Below, in pieces: positions 47,083 to 55,874 of a stretch of 64,000 nt of DNA. Each line of letters starts with the position of its first letter. The first letter of the stretch is position 1. The notes beneath the pieces were generated by a model. The model was not told where the DNA came from. It worked only from the letters and a program-made list of their open reading frames with translations, and searched no databases. This DNA comes from Bordetella parapertussis (GTDB lineage Bacteria > Pseudomonadota > Gammaproteobacteria > Burkholderiales > Burkholderiaceae_C), in NCBI GenBank assembly GCA_945861305.1, contig CAMATW010000004.1:16554-80553 (forward strand). The letters are read 5' to 3'. Both the position numbers and the translations under genes were made by a program.

Positions 47083-47919
47083 TTAGTCGTTAAACGATTT
47101 CAAGGGTGTCAAGTCGGCAAACCTGGCCGAGCGTTTTTTCTGAAACGCATCGATGGCTTCTTTCACATGGGCATTGCTCCAAATGCCGCTTTGCAACCAG
47201 CCCATTTGTTTGAGCGCATCTTCTGTGCTGTGATCGCGGGCATAGTGCAGCGCTTGTTTGGTGCCCCAAATTGCCACAGGCGGTTTGCTGGCGATCTCTT
47301 TGGCGGTTTGCATGGCGGCGGCCAATGCGCTGACCGCGTCAGGCAACACTTCATTGACCAACCCGTATTGCAAAGCTTTGTCTGCGCTCATGCGCCTGCC
47401 GGTGTAAGCCAGTTCTTTCACCACGGCCATGGGCATGAGTTTGGGTAAACGCTGCAAGGTACCCACATCGGCCACCATGCCGATGTTGATTTCTTGGATA
47501 CAGAAAAAAGCATCTGCGCTGGCGTAGCGCAGGCAAGCAGCCGTGACCATGTCCACCGCGCCACCAATGCAACCGCCCTGCAATGCCACGATGACGGGGA
47601 TGCGCAGGTTTTCAATGCGGGTGAAGGTGGACTGCAAACCAGCCAACATGTCGGTAATGGCGGCGCGGCCTTCGGCACTTTGATCGTCCATCGCAACAGA
47701 TGAGCCAAACACTTCGAGCGACATACCCGCGCTGAAATGTTTGCCCGTACTGCTCATCACCAACACCCTTGCTTGGTTGCCTTGGTGTAAATCGTGCAGC
47801 ACCCCATCGAGTTCTCGCCAAAAAGTCAGGTCCAAAGTGTTGAGCGATTGGGGGCGGCTCAATACCAAGTGGGCAATATGGTCTTGGATGCTCAGTTCAA
47901 AACAGGTCAGCTTGTTCAT
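47083..47919 (-). CDS. Crotonase-family enzyme, delta3,5-delta2,4-dienoyl-CoA isomerase-like
   Basis: A 278-residue enoyl-CoA hydratase/isomerase. The oxyanion-hole region is SSTGKHFSAGMSL and QGGCIGGAVDMVTAACLRY. The active-site stretch FCIQEINIGMVADVGTLQRLPKL closely matches ECH1-type dienoyl-CoA isomerases, with both the catalytic Glu (in QEINIG) and the Asp (in ADVG) that classical hydratases lack. It would isomerise 3,5-dienoyl-CoA during breakdown of unsaturated fatty acids. Its first 23 bases overlap the end of dinB on the same strand. Confidence 0.9.
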   Translation of the reverse strand: MNKLTCFELSIQDHIAHLVLSRPQSLNTLDLTFWRELDGVLHDLHQGNQARVLVMSSTGKHFSAGMSLEVFGSSVAMDDQSAEGRAAITDMLAGLQSTFTRIENLRIPVIVALQGGCIGGAVDMVTAACLRYASADAFFCIQEINIGMVADVGTLQRLPKLMPMAVVKELAYTGRRMSADKALQYGLVNEVLPDAVSALAAAMQTAKEIASKPPVAIWGTKQALHYARDHSTEDALKQMGWLQSGIWSNAHVKEAIDAFQKKRSARFADLTPLKSFND

Positions 47920-49165
47920 GGTGGGGCTCGGAAGGGGCTAAGGGTTCGCGCAACAGCAAGACAGATTTTGCCGCATCAGGGGCAAGCGCTTCTTGGGAAT
48001 CGACTTTCACCAAAGCACCGACGCGCACACCCAGTAAGCGCAAGCGCCGCTTCAGGTCCACGCGTTTTAAACACAGCCCGCCGATCTTGCGAATATCTGC
48101 TGCATTGGCGGTGTAATGGTCAATGGTTTGGTCTCGGGTGAGGCTTTGAAAATTGTCAAAGCGCAGCTTGATGCCAATGGTTTTACCCACATAGCCTTTG
48201 CGCTGCAAATCAGCGGCCACTTGTTGGCACAAGCGCGTGAAGATATCGCCCAAGGCGGCGCGGTCGTTCACCACATGCAAGTCTTTTTCGAAAGTGGTTT
48301 CTCGGCTCATGGACACGGGTTCGCTTTCGGTCACCACTTCGCGCTCATCCAAACCGTGTGCTGCGTAGAACAGCCAAGCACCATAACTCTTGCCAAATTC
48401 GCTTTTCAGCCAATCTAAATCTTTGGCTGCCAAATCGCCAATCGTGTGAATACCATGCGCTTGTAGTTTGGCTTCTGCCTTGGGACCAATGCCGTTGATC
48501 TTGCGACACGACAACGGCCAAATTTTGCTCTCTAAATCTTGCGCATACAAGATGGAAATACCGTTGGGCTTATTCAATTCACTCGCCATTTTGGCCAACA
48601 GTTTGTTGGGTGCCACGCCAATGGAGCAAGTCAAGCCCGTGTTATCGGTGATGGTTTTTTGAATCAAACGTGCCAAGGCCTTGCCACCATCGCGCTGACC
48701 ACCAGGCACTTCGGTGAAGTCAATGTAGATTTCGTCGACACCTCGGTCTTCCACCAAGGGGGCGATCTCTCGGACGATGCTTTTGAAGGCGTGTGAATAG
48801 TGTCGGTATTGCGCAAAATCTACCGGCAATAAAATCGCATCGGGACACAGCTTGGCTGCCTTCATCACTCCCATGGCTGAGCCCACACCAAAGGCACGAG
48901 CAGCATAGGTGGCGGTGGTGATGACACCGCGTCCTGTATAGCTGGTCAAGCGGGGAAAAAAATCGACCGGAATCTCACTCAAATGGTCAGCAGTCCATTT
49001 GCGTTCAGGTTGTAAGGCGCGCATTCGCCCCAACAAATCGTCTTCCCGTCTGCGCCCACCGCCAATGACCACCGGCAAGCCTTTGAGTTGCGGATAGCGC
49101 AGCAACTCCACCGATGCGTAAAACGCATCCATGTCCAAATGGGCAATGCGGCGCAGAACTGTCAT
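47897..49165 (-). CDS. dinB: DNA polymerase IV with an inserted segment
   Basis: A 422-residue Y-family translesion polymerase. Catalytic acidic residues are Asp11 (HLDMDAFYASVE) and Asp144/Glu145 (GVDEIYIDF). KINGIGPKAEAKLQAHGIHTIGDLA is the helix-hairpin-helix. Compared with E. coli DinB, about 38 extra residues (roughly 38-77) lie between VVIGGG and GRGVITTATYAARAFGVGSAM, in the finger region before the nucleotide-binding YxxR site. The C-terminus ends EQADLF, a beta-clamp-binding-like motif (QxxLF). It overlaps the crotonase gene by 23 bases. Confidence 0.95.
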   Translation of the reverse strand: MTVLRRIAHLDMDAFYASVELLRYPQLKGLPVVIGGGRRREDDLLGRMRALQPERKWTADHLSEIPVDFFPRLTSYTGRGVITTATYAARAFGVGSAMGVMKAAKLCPDAILLPVDFAQYRHYSHAFKSIVREIAPLVEDRGVDEIYIDFTEVPGGQRDGGKALARLIQKTITDNTGLTCSIGVAPNKLLAKMASELNKPNGISILYAQDLESKIWPLSCRKINGIGPKAEAKLQAHGIHTIGDLAAKDLDWLKSEFGKSYGAWLFYAAHGLDEREVVTESEPVSMSRETTFEKDLHVVNDRAALGDIFTRLCQQVAADLQRKGYVGKTIGIKLRFDNFQSLTRDQTIDHYTANAADIRKIGGLCLKRVDLKRRLRLLGVRVGALVKVDSQEALAPDAAKSVLLLREPLAPSEPHHEQADLF

Positions 49166-49184
49166 GAACGCCGTGAGGCAAGGT

Positions 49185-50336
49185 TCAGGTGGGAAAGGTT
49201 CCTGGCAACAAGATAGAACGGTCTACCGTGTTAATTTGGGTGTGACCGCAAAATGCCATGCTCAGTGAGAGCTCGTTATGGATAATTTGCAAAGCTTTGC
49301 TCACGCCTTCTTCGCCCATGGCACCCACGCCATAGAGCATGGCGCGGCCAATGTAGACGCCTTGAGCGCCCAATGCTTTGGCTTTGAGCACATCTTGTCC
49401 ACTGCGAATACCGCCGTCCATGTGAACTTCAATATTTTTGCCCACAGCGTCGACGATGGCGGGCAAGGCATTGATGCTGGACTCGGCGCCATCGAGTTGA
49501 CGACCGCCATGGTTAGAAACGATCAGCGCATCCGCACCGCTTTGCACCGCCAAGCGAGCGTCCTCCACGTCTTGAATACCTTTTAAGATGAGTTTGCCGC
49601 CCCAGAGTTTTTTCACCCATTCGACATCGGCCCAGTTCAGCGTGGGATCGAATTGACGGCTGGTCCACTCGCCCAAAGAGCTCATGTCATTGATGCCTTG
49701 CACATGGCCCACGATATTGCCAAACTGGCGCCGCTGGGTACCCAACATGCCCTTGCACCATTGGAGTTTGGTCATCAGGTCGATGAGGTTGGTGATGGTG
49801 GGCTTGGGCGGCGCAGACAAACCGTTTTTAATGTCTTTGTGTCGCTGCCCCAAAATTTGCAAGTCCAAGGTTAAGACCAAAGCCGAGCAACCTGCCACTT
49901 TGGCGCGTTCAATCAAGCGAGCCACAAACTCGCGGTCGCGCATGACATAGAGCTGAAACCAAAAACCGGCCCCAGCATGTTGGGCCACGTCTTCAATCGA
50001 GCAAATGCTCATGGTGGACAAGGTAAAGGGGATGCCAAACTTTTTCGCCGCACGTGCCGCCAATATTTCACCATCAGCATGTTGCATACCAATCATGCCA
50101 GTAGGCGCAATCGCCACAGGCATGGCGGCGTCTTGGCCAATCATGGTGGTGGCGGTGTTTCGGCCTTCCATGTTGACCGCCACGCGTTGGCGAAATTTGA
50201 TTTTTTGGAAATCGTCTTCGTTGGCGCGGTAGGTGCTTTCAGTCCAACTGCCTGAATCCGCATAGTCGTAAAACATTTTGGGCACACGCTTTTTTGCCAA
50301 GGCTTGAAGGTCTGCAATATGGGTGATGACGGGCAT
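49185..50336 (-). CDS. FMN-dependent alpha-hydroxy-acid dehydrogenase (L-lactate dehydrogenase-like)
   Basis: A 383-residue FMN TIM-barrel enzyme that oxidises L-2-hydroxy acids. Recognisable: PKMFYDYADSGSWTESTYR (N-terminal), PVAIAPTGMIGMQHADGE, FWFQLYVMRDREFV, the active-site His/Arg in VSNHGGRQLDGAESS, and VHMDGGIRSGQDVLKAKALGA binding FMN phosphate. Length and motifs fit LldD or glycolate/mandelate dehydrogenase relatives; the substrate is uncertain. CAGGAG precedes ATG 50336. It is divergent from benE across 125 bases that contain two GGGCAGA direct repeats of unknown meaning. Confidence 0.93.
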   Translation of the reverse strand: MPVITHIADLQALAKKRVPKMFYDYADSGSWTESTYRANEDDFQKIKFRQRVAVNMEGRNTATTMIGQDAAMPVAIAPTGMIGMQHADGEILAARAAKKFGIPFTLSTMSICSIEDVAQHAGAGFWFQLYVMRDREFVARLIERAKVAGCSALVLTLDLQILGQRHKDIKNGLSAPPKPTITNLIDLMTKLQWCKGMLGTQRRQFGNIVGHVQGINDMSSLGEWTSRQFDPTLNWADVEWVKKLWGGKLILKGIQDVEDARLAVQSGADALIVSNHGGRQLDGAESSINALPAIVDAVGKNIEVHMDGGIRSGQDVLKAKALGAQGVYIGRAMLYGVGAMGEEGVSKALQIIHNELSLSMAFCGHTQINTVDRSILLPGTFPT

Positions 50337-50438
50337 GGGAAACTCCTGATCAATTGGGCAGATGTTAGCCTTTGTCTAAGGGCAGACCTGTCGCCCATAT
50401 TCCCTTCACGCTCAGAGGCGGGAGGATACAGCGATAGG

Positions 50439-50462
50439 ATGCAGGTTTTCTTTTCAAACTGA
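50439..50462 (+). promoter_or_regulatory. Seven-codon upstream ORF coupled to benE-like gene
   Basis: ATG 50439 opens a short frame reading MQVFFSN and then TGA at 50460-50462, which overlaps the benE-like ATG as TGATG. The benE start itself has no ribosome binding site (TTTTCAAACTG precedes it), whereas the small frame has GGAGG at 50421 and AGG directly before its ATG. Translation re-initiation is therefore plausible, but the spacing of GGAGG is long and the frame may be chance. Confidence 0.35.
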
Positions 50463-51637
50463 TGCCTCGCATGTCCTTCTTTAAAGATGTTTCCGTCTCG
50501 ACTGTGTTTGCAGGCGCGGTGACGGTGATGGTGGGCTTCACCAGTTCGGTGGCGGTGGTGTTTCATGCAGCGCAGTCAGCGGGTGCCAATGCCGAGCAGA
50601 TGGCATCTTGGATATGGGCTTTGGGCTTGGGCATGGGCATCACCTGCATGGCTCTGTCTTGGCGCTATAAACAACCGGTGGTCACGGCGTGGTCCACACC
50701 GGGGGCGGCGATGTTGATCACTGCCGCCAGTGGCATGCCCATGGCCGAGGTGGTGGGCGCTTTTGTGGTGTCTTCCTTGTTGGTGATGGCAGTGGGTTTC
50801 AGCGGTGTGCTCGAGCGCTTTATGCACCGCATTCCTTTGCCACTGGCTGCTGGCATGTTGGCGGGCGTATTGCTGCGTTTGGGCTTGGACGTGTTTGTCA
50901 CCATGTCGCAGCAATGGCCCTTGCCACTGCTGATGACGGTGGTGTATTTATTGGCCAGACGCTGGCAACCGCGCTATGCCGTGGTCTTGTCTTTGTTGGC
51001 AGGTACAGCGCTGGCGGCATGGCAAGGCGATGTGCATTGGCAAAGCATCGATTGGCAATGGGCGCAACCGGTGTGGGTGACGCCCTCGTTCAGCGTAGCT
51101 GCATTGATTGGCATGGCCTTGCCTTTGTTCATCATCACCATGGCCGCGCAAAATATCCCAGGTGTGGCGGCCATGAAGGCGCACGGCTATGCGCCGCCTC
51201 TGTCGCCCGTCATGGGTTGGATAGGTGTGGTAAATGTGCTGCTGGCGCCGTTTGGTGCATTTGCCCTGAATTTGGCAGCCATCACCGCCTCTATTTGCTC
51301 GAGCGAAGAAGCCCATGCCGATAAAACCAAGCGCTATACCGCCGCCATGAGCGCAGGGATTTTTTATATTTTGATGGGCTTGGCGGGTGCCTCGGTCGTC
51401 AGCCTGTTTGCAGCTTTGCCCAAAGCGTTGGTGATGGTGATTGCGGGCTTGGCCTTGTTTGGCACGATTGCCAACGCCTTGGCCAATTCACTGCAAGATA
51501 TTTCCACCCGTGAACCCGCCTTGATTGCCTTTTTGGTGACGGCTTCAGGCTTAAGCTTGTGGGGAATTGGTGCGGCTTTTTGGGGCTTGGTGGCGGGTGG
51601 CATTGCTTGGGGCTTGTCACCTCACCCCAAGTCTTAG
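50462..51637 (+). CDS. BenE family (benzoate/H+ symporter-type) permease
   Basis: A 391-residue inner-membrane transporter with about 11-12 helices. The start MPRMSFFKDVSVSTVFAGAVTVMVGFTSSVAVVF and SWRYKQPVVTAWSTPGAAML are hallmark BenE segments, as are ITMAAQNIPGVAAMKAHGY and NLAAITASICSSEEAHAD. BenE of Acinetobacter imports benzoate with protons. No benzoate-degrading genes are next to it, so the substrate is open. ATG 50462 or 50471; neither has a good ribosome binding site (see upstream ORF). Its end overlaps the convergent acyl-CoA ligase gene by four bases. Confidence 0.9.
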   Translation: MPRMSFFKDVSVSTVFAGAVTVMVGFTSSVAVVFHAAQSAGANAEQMASWIWALGLGMGITCMALSWRYKQPVVTAWSTPGAAMLITAASGMPMAEVVGAFVVSSLLVMAVGFSGVLERFMHRIPLPLAAGMLAGVLLRLGLDVFVTMSQQWPLPLLMTVVYLLARRWQPRYAVVLSLLAGTALAAWQGDVHWQSIDWQWAQPVWVTPSFSVAALIGMALPLFIITMAAQNIPGVAAMKAHGYAPPLSPVMGWIGVVNVLLAPFGAFALNLAAITASICSSEEAHADKTKRYTAAMSAGIFYILMGLAGASVVSLFAALPKALVMVIAGLALFGTIANALANSLQDISTREPALIAFLVTASGLSLWGIGAAFWGLVAGGIAWGLSPHPKS

Positions 51638-53316
51638 GACCAAATGACGTTGCTTTTGCTGGCATACCAGTTGTCCAACTGGTGCTGCACCGCATATTCA
51701 ATGCGGCTGCGTTTGATTTTCATGGTGGGCGTGAGGCAGCCATTTTCAATGCTCCAGGGCTCTGAAGCCACTACCAGCATTTTCAGGCGCTCGTAGTCGG
51801 CAATTCTTTGGTTGACCTGGGCCAGCAAGTCGGCCAAGGCTTTTTCAACTTCAGAGCGAACATCGCTTTGCTTGAGCTTGGGTCGCAGGTCTTCAGCCAA
51901 AACCACCAAGGCATAAGCTGACTCAAAACCCGAACCCGACACCATGGACAACTCGATCATGGGATGAGCATTCAACAGGTTTTCAATAGGCGCAGGTGCG
52001 ACGTATTTGCCTTTGCTGGTCTTGAACAATTCTTTCAAGCGTCCGGTGATTTTGAGTTGACCATCGGGGCGACGTGAACCCAAATCGCCAGTCTTGAAGA
52101 ACCCATCAGCTGTGAAGGATTCCGCATCAAGGTCGGGGCGTTTGTAATAGCCCACCATTTGACCTGGCGACTTGATGAGAATTTCGCCTTCGTCGCTGAT
52201 GCGTACTTGCACCCCTTCATAAGGAATACCGACATAGCCAGGTTCGTTGTAGGTTTCGTCGGAGCTGTGCGAATACGCAAAGTCCTCGGTCATGGCGTAG
52301 CCCTCGACCAAATTCAAGCCAATGCGTCGATACCAGCGAATCAAGTCGGGCGGCAAGGGTGCTGAGCCACTGCCAGCCATTTCCACTTTGTCCAAGCCCA
52401 AACCCATGAGGACCTTTTTCGCCACCACCTTGCCAATGAAGGGCAGGGACAACAGCAGGTTGAGTTTTTTGGCAGGCATTTTGGCAAACACACCTTGCTG
52501 AAACTTCAGCCAAAGGCGCGGCACCGATACAAAAATGGTGGGCTGTGCACGGTTCAAGTCTTGAATGAAGGTGTCTAAGCTTTCAGCGAAATACATGTGA
52601 ATGCGTCCATGCACAAGCGCCACGGTTTCAGCCCATGCACGTTCGAACACATGCGCCAGTGGCAGGTAAGACAACATGCGGTGGTCGCGGTCATGGCCCA
52701 AGCTGTCGTTGATGCGTTTTGCAATGCCGTGACCCACCTCGCTGATACGCGCAAAGTTGTGCATCGCGCCTTTGGGCTGACCGGTGGAGCCCGAGGTGTA
52801 AATGATCATGGCCAAGTCGTTGTCGTCGCGCAGCACATCACCTTGCAGGGGAGCGGTGTGGGTGATGATGTTGTCCCAACTGTCATAAGGTGTCGCGGGT
52901 GCCAAAGGCAAAGCAATGCGTGGCATGTTTTCTGGCACACCGGGGGATTGTTTGTGCCATTCATCGAGCTTGCCGACAAACAAAAGGCTGGATTCGCTGT
53001 GCTCTAAAACAAATTTCACCGTATCAGCGCTTTCCGTGGGGAAGATGGCGACGGTGGTGTAACCCGCCATCCAAATCGCCATTTCAGCCATGAAAAAGTG
53101 CGCACAATTTTTCGACAAGATGGCAACTTTGGCGCCATGGGGAAGTCCCAAGGTTTTCAAATGCGCTGCCATCCGACGCGATTGGTCCACCGTTTGCGCC
53201 CAGGTGTAGTCCAGCACTTTGCCGCCACCCACAGGCTGGGTCAGGAATATTTTGTCAGCGAGATTTTTTTCATGCTGGTAAATACATTCCAGCACGGAAG
53301 TAGCGGGGGTAGTCAT
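51634..53316 (-). CDS. AMP-dependent long-chain acyl-CoA synthetase family
   Basis: A 560-residue ANL-superfamily ligase. I use ATG 53316, preceded by CTGGAGACAACC; ATG 53364 would add 16 unconserved residues. Motifs: P-loop MIIYTSGSTGQPKGAM (A3), LPLAHVFERAWAET (typical of long-chain types), GSGSAPLPPDLIRWYRRIG, EGYAMTE (A5), TGDLGSRRPDGQLKITGRLKELFKTSKGKYVAPAPIE (A7/A8) and TMKIKRSRIE with the catalytic lysine. It forms acyl-CoA from a free acid with ATP. Upstream, TAGAAT (minus strand, about 53352-53357) could be its -10. Confidence 0.93.
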   Translation of the reverse strand: MTTPATSVLECIYQHEKNLADKIFLTQPVGGGKVLDYTWAQTVDQSRRMAAHLKTLGLPHGAKVAILSKNCAHFFMAEMAIWMAGYTTVAIFPTESADTVKFVLEHSESSLLFVGKLDEWHKQSPGVPENMPRIALPLAPATPYDSWDNIITHTAPLQGDVLRDDNDLAMIIYTSGSTGQPKGAMHNFARISEVGHGIAKRINDSLGHDRDHRMLSYLPLAHVFERAWAETVALVHGRIHMYFAESLDTFIQDLNRAQPTIFVSVPRLWLKFQQGVFAKMPAKKLNLLLSLPFIGKVVAKKVLMGLGLDKVEMAGSGSAPLPPDLIRWYRRIGLNLVEGYAMTEDFAYSHSSDETYNEPGYVGIPYEGVQVRISDEGEILIKSPGQMVGYYKRPDLDAESFTADGFFKTGDLGSRRPDGQLKITGRLKELFKTSKGKYVAPAPIENLLNAHPMIELSMVSGSGFESAYALVVLAEDLRPKLKQSDVRSEVEKALADLLAQVNQRIADYERLKMLVVASEPWSIENGCLTPTMKIKRSRIEYAVQHQLDNWYASKSNVIWS

Positions 53317-53427
53317 GGTTGTCTCCAGGGTGGATTTGAGGTTTTCCTCTTGTATAAGACCCATTCTAGTGAGAAACCTTTTTATGGAACTAAGCGTATT
53401 CCTTATGAGGCAAGCGGTTACAGCGCT

Positions 53428-54846
<1,419 letters not shown>

Positions 54847-54887
54847 GTGGGCATTTTAGGTGTGGCGTGCCAAGGCCTGGGCGGGTG

Positions 54888-55289
54888 TCAGTTGGATTTG
54901 TTTGAAAGAGATTCGGTCACAGACGCAAAAGCCTTTAACAACTGTTTATCCGCCGTCACCAAACTCACATTCAGGTGCTGAGCCAGCGCAACATACTCAC
55001 AGTCGTAAGCCGAGCAGCCACTGTCTTTGGACAGGCGCAACACCTGCAAGGTGGATACCTCGTATTCGTTGACCGCTAGCAAGTCTTCGGCACTTTTGTG
55101 AATGTCGATGGCCTGCTCTAGGCTCAGCAAGCCTTGCCGCATATAGGTCGCCAAGATATTGCGAAACTCACTTCGCCAGAGCCTAGGCACTGACCAATCA
55201 GTGTCGCGCAGCAGCAGGCTTTCTGCAGCTGCGGTGTGCGGGCCCGGTAGGTAAAGATAGGCCAGCACATTGACGTCGACCACAATCAT
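54888..55289 (-). CDS. PIN-domain toxin (FitB/VapC type)
   Basis: A 133-residue ribonuclease-type toxin. The four acidic active-site residues are present: Asp5 (MIVVDVNVLAYL), Glu41 (RLWRSEFRNIL), Asp96 (CSAYDCEYVALA) and Asp114 (LVTADKQLL). VapC-like toxins cleave specific tRNA or rRNA when not bound by antitoxin. ATG 55289 overlaps the antitoxin stop by four bases, so the pair is translationally coupled. Nothing suggests decay; the domain is full length. It is followed by argH after 41 bases. Confidence 0.92.
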   Translation of the reverse strand: MIVVDVNVLAYLYLPGPHTAAAESLLLRDTDWSVPRLWRSEFRNILATYMRQGLLSLEQAIDIHKSAEDLLAVNEYEVSTLQVLRLSKDSGCSAYDCEYVALAQHLNVSLVTADKQLLKAFASVTESLSNKSN

Positions 55290-55531
55290 GGGCGACCGGT
55301 CCGTTTGAACTGGTCGATGTCGTCAGGCTTGAAGGTTTGCCCTTTCAAAGCCTCGCGAATGGCTTGGGCCTTGCTGGCGTGAGCCAAGGCCGATGTTTTG
55401 CGGGGCAGCAAAACGGTTTCTAAGCAGGCAATGGCTTCGCTGTTGATGCTGCGGCGGTTGGTCTCTGCAGAAGACCTCAGCTGAATATAGACATTTTCAG
55501 GAATGCCCTTCAGGGTGATGGTGGTGGACAT
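55286..55531 (-). CDS. Ribbon-helix-helix antitoxin (FitA/Arc type)
   Basis: An 81-residue antitoxin starting at ATG 55531 (MSTTITLKGIPENVYIQLRS). The first 45 residues are a ribbon-helix-helix DNA-binding domain (strand TTITLKGI, helices ENVYIQLRSSAETN and SINSEAIACLETVL). The C-terminal part (QAIREALKGQTFKPDDIDQFKRTGRP) is the toxin-neutralising tail. AGAGGA lies ahead of the start. A sigma70-like promoter with an inverted repeat in its spacer lies directly upstream, as expected for autoregulation. A longer frame from 55567 would swallow the promoter and is rejected. Confidence 0.92.
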   Translation of the reverse strand: MSTTITLKGIPENVYIQLRSSAETNRRSINSEAIACLETVLLPRKTSALAHASKAQAIREALKGQTFKPDDIDQFKRTGRP

Positions 55532-55552
55532 GGTGAATCCTCTTAAGCGGTT

Positions 55553-55583
55553 CCATTTTGGTTTCAAAGTGGTTAAAAGTCAA
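55553..55583 (-). promoter_or_regulatory. Promoter and candidate operator of the toxin-antitoxin operon
   Basis: On the minus strand, TTGACT (complement of 55578-55583, five of six consensus bases), a 17-base spacer and CAAAAT (complement of 55555-55560, four of six) form a sigma70-type promoter ending 24 bases before the antitoxin ATG. CCATTTTG (55553-55560) and CAAAGTGG (55565-55572) are inverted repeats with one mismatch around a 4-base centre, covering the -10 and spacer. An RHH repressor bound there would block polymerase. Confidence 0.55.
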
Positions 55584-55673
55584 GTTCATTTGTAAGCCAA
55601 GCCATAGTCCTGCAGTGCAAAATTCATTCCATAACCCTTGTCTGGCAAACCATTTATTGAGCAGATAACCATC

Positions 55674-55874
55674 ATGTGGAAAATTGCATTGGGATTCGTG
55701 GCATTTGCAGCTTTGGCGCTGTTTGTGATTTTCAAAGCAGGTGACAGCGTAGACATGAGCGGCGAAAAACACGGCACAGAAGCTATTCATGCATCTGAAG
55801 AGGCTAAGCCGAACCTGCGGCGCGGGGCTGATGGTTTGCTTCGTCGCTTCGCTACTCGCAATGACGGTGGCTAG
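55674..55874 (+). CDS. Small single-pass membrane protein of unknown function
   Basis: A 66-residue protein. Residues 2-21 ([20 protein letters not shown]) form one transmembrane helix, followed by a hydrophilic tail with DMSGEKHG and [18 protein letters not shown]. The helix lacks a clear signal-peptidase site, so an N-terminal membrane anchor with a tail on either side is likely. The ribosome binding site is weak. The stop overlaps the convergent ppc end by three to four bases, and the start is divergent from the antitoxin. I do not recognise a family. Coding status is supported by the sharp amphipathic partition, not by homology. Confidence 0.6.
   Translation: MWKIALGFVAFAALALFVIFKAGDSVDMSGEKHGTEAIHASEEAKPNLRRGADGLLRRFATRNDGG

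Noticed and set aside
55532..55567. Longer start for the antitoxin gene
   Set aside because: It would place the promoter -10 and operator inside the coding region; ATG 55531 has a good ribosome binding site and fits the family.
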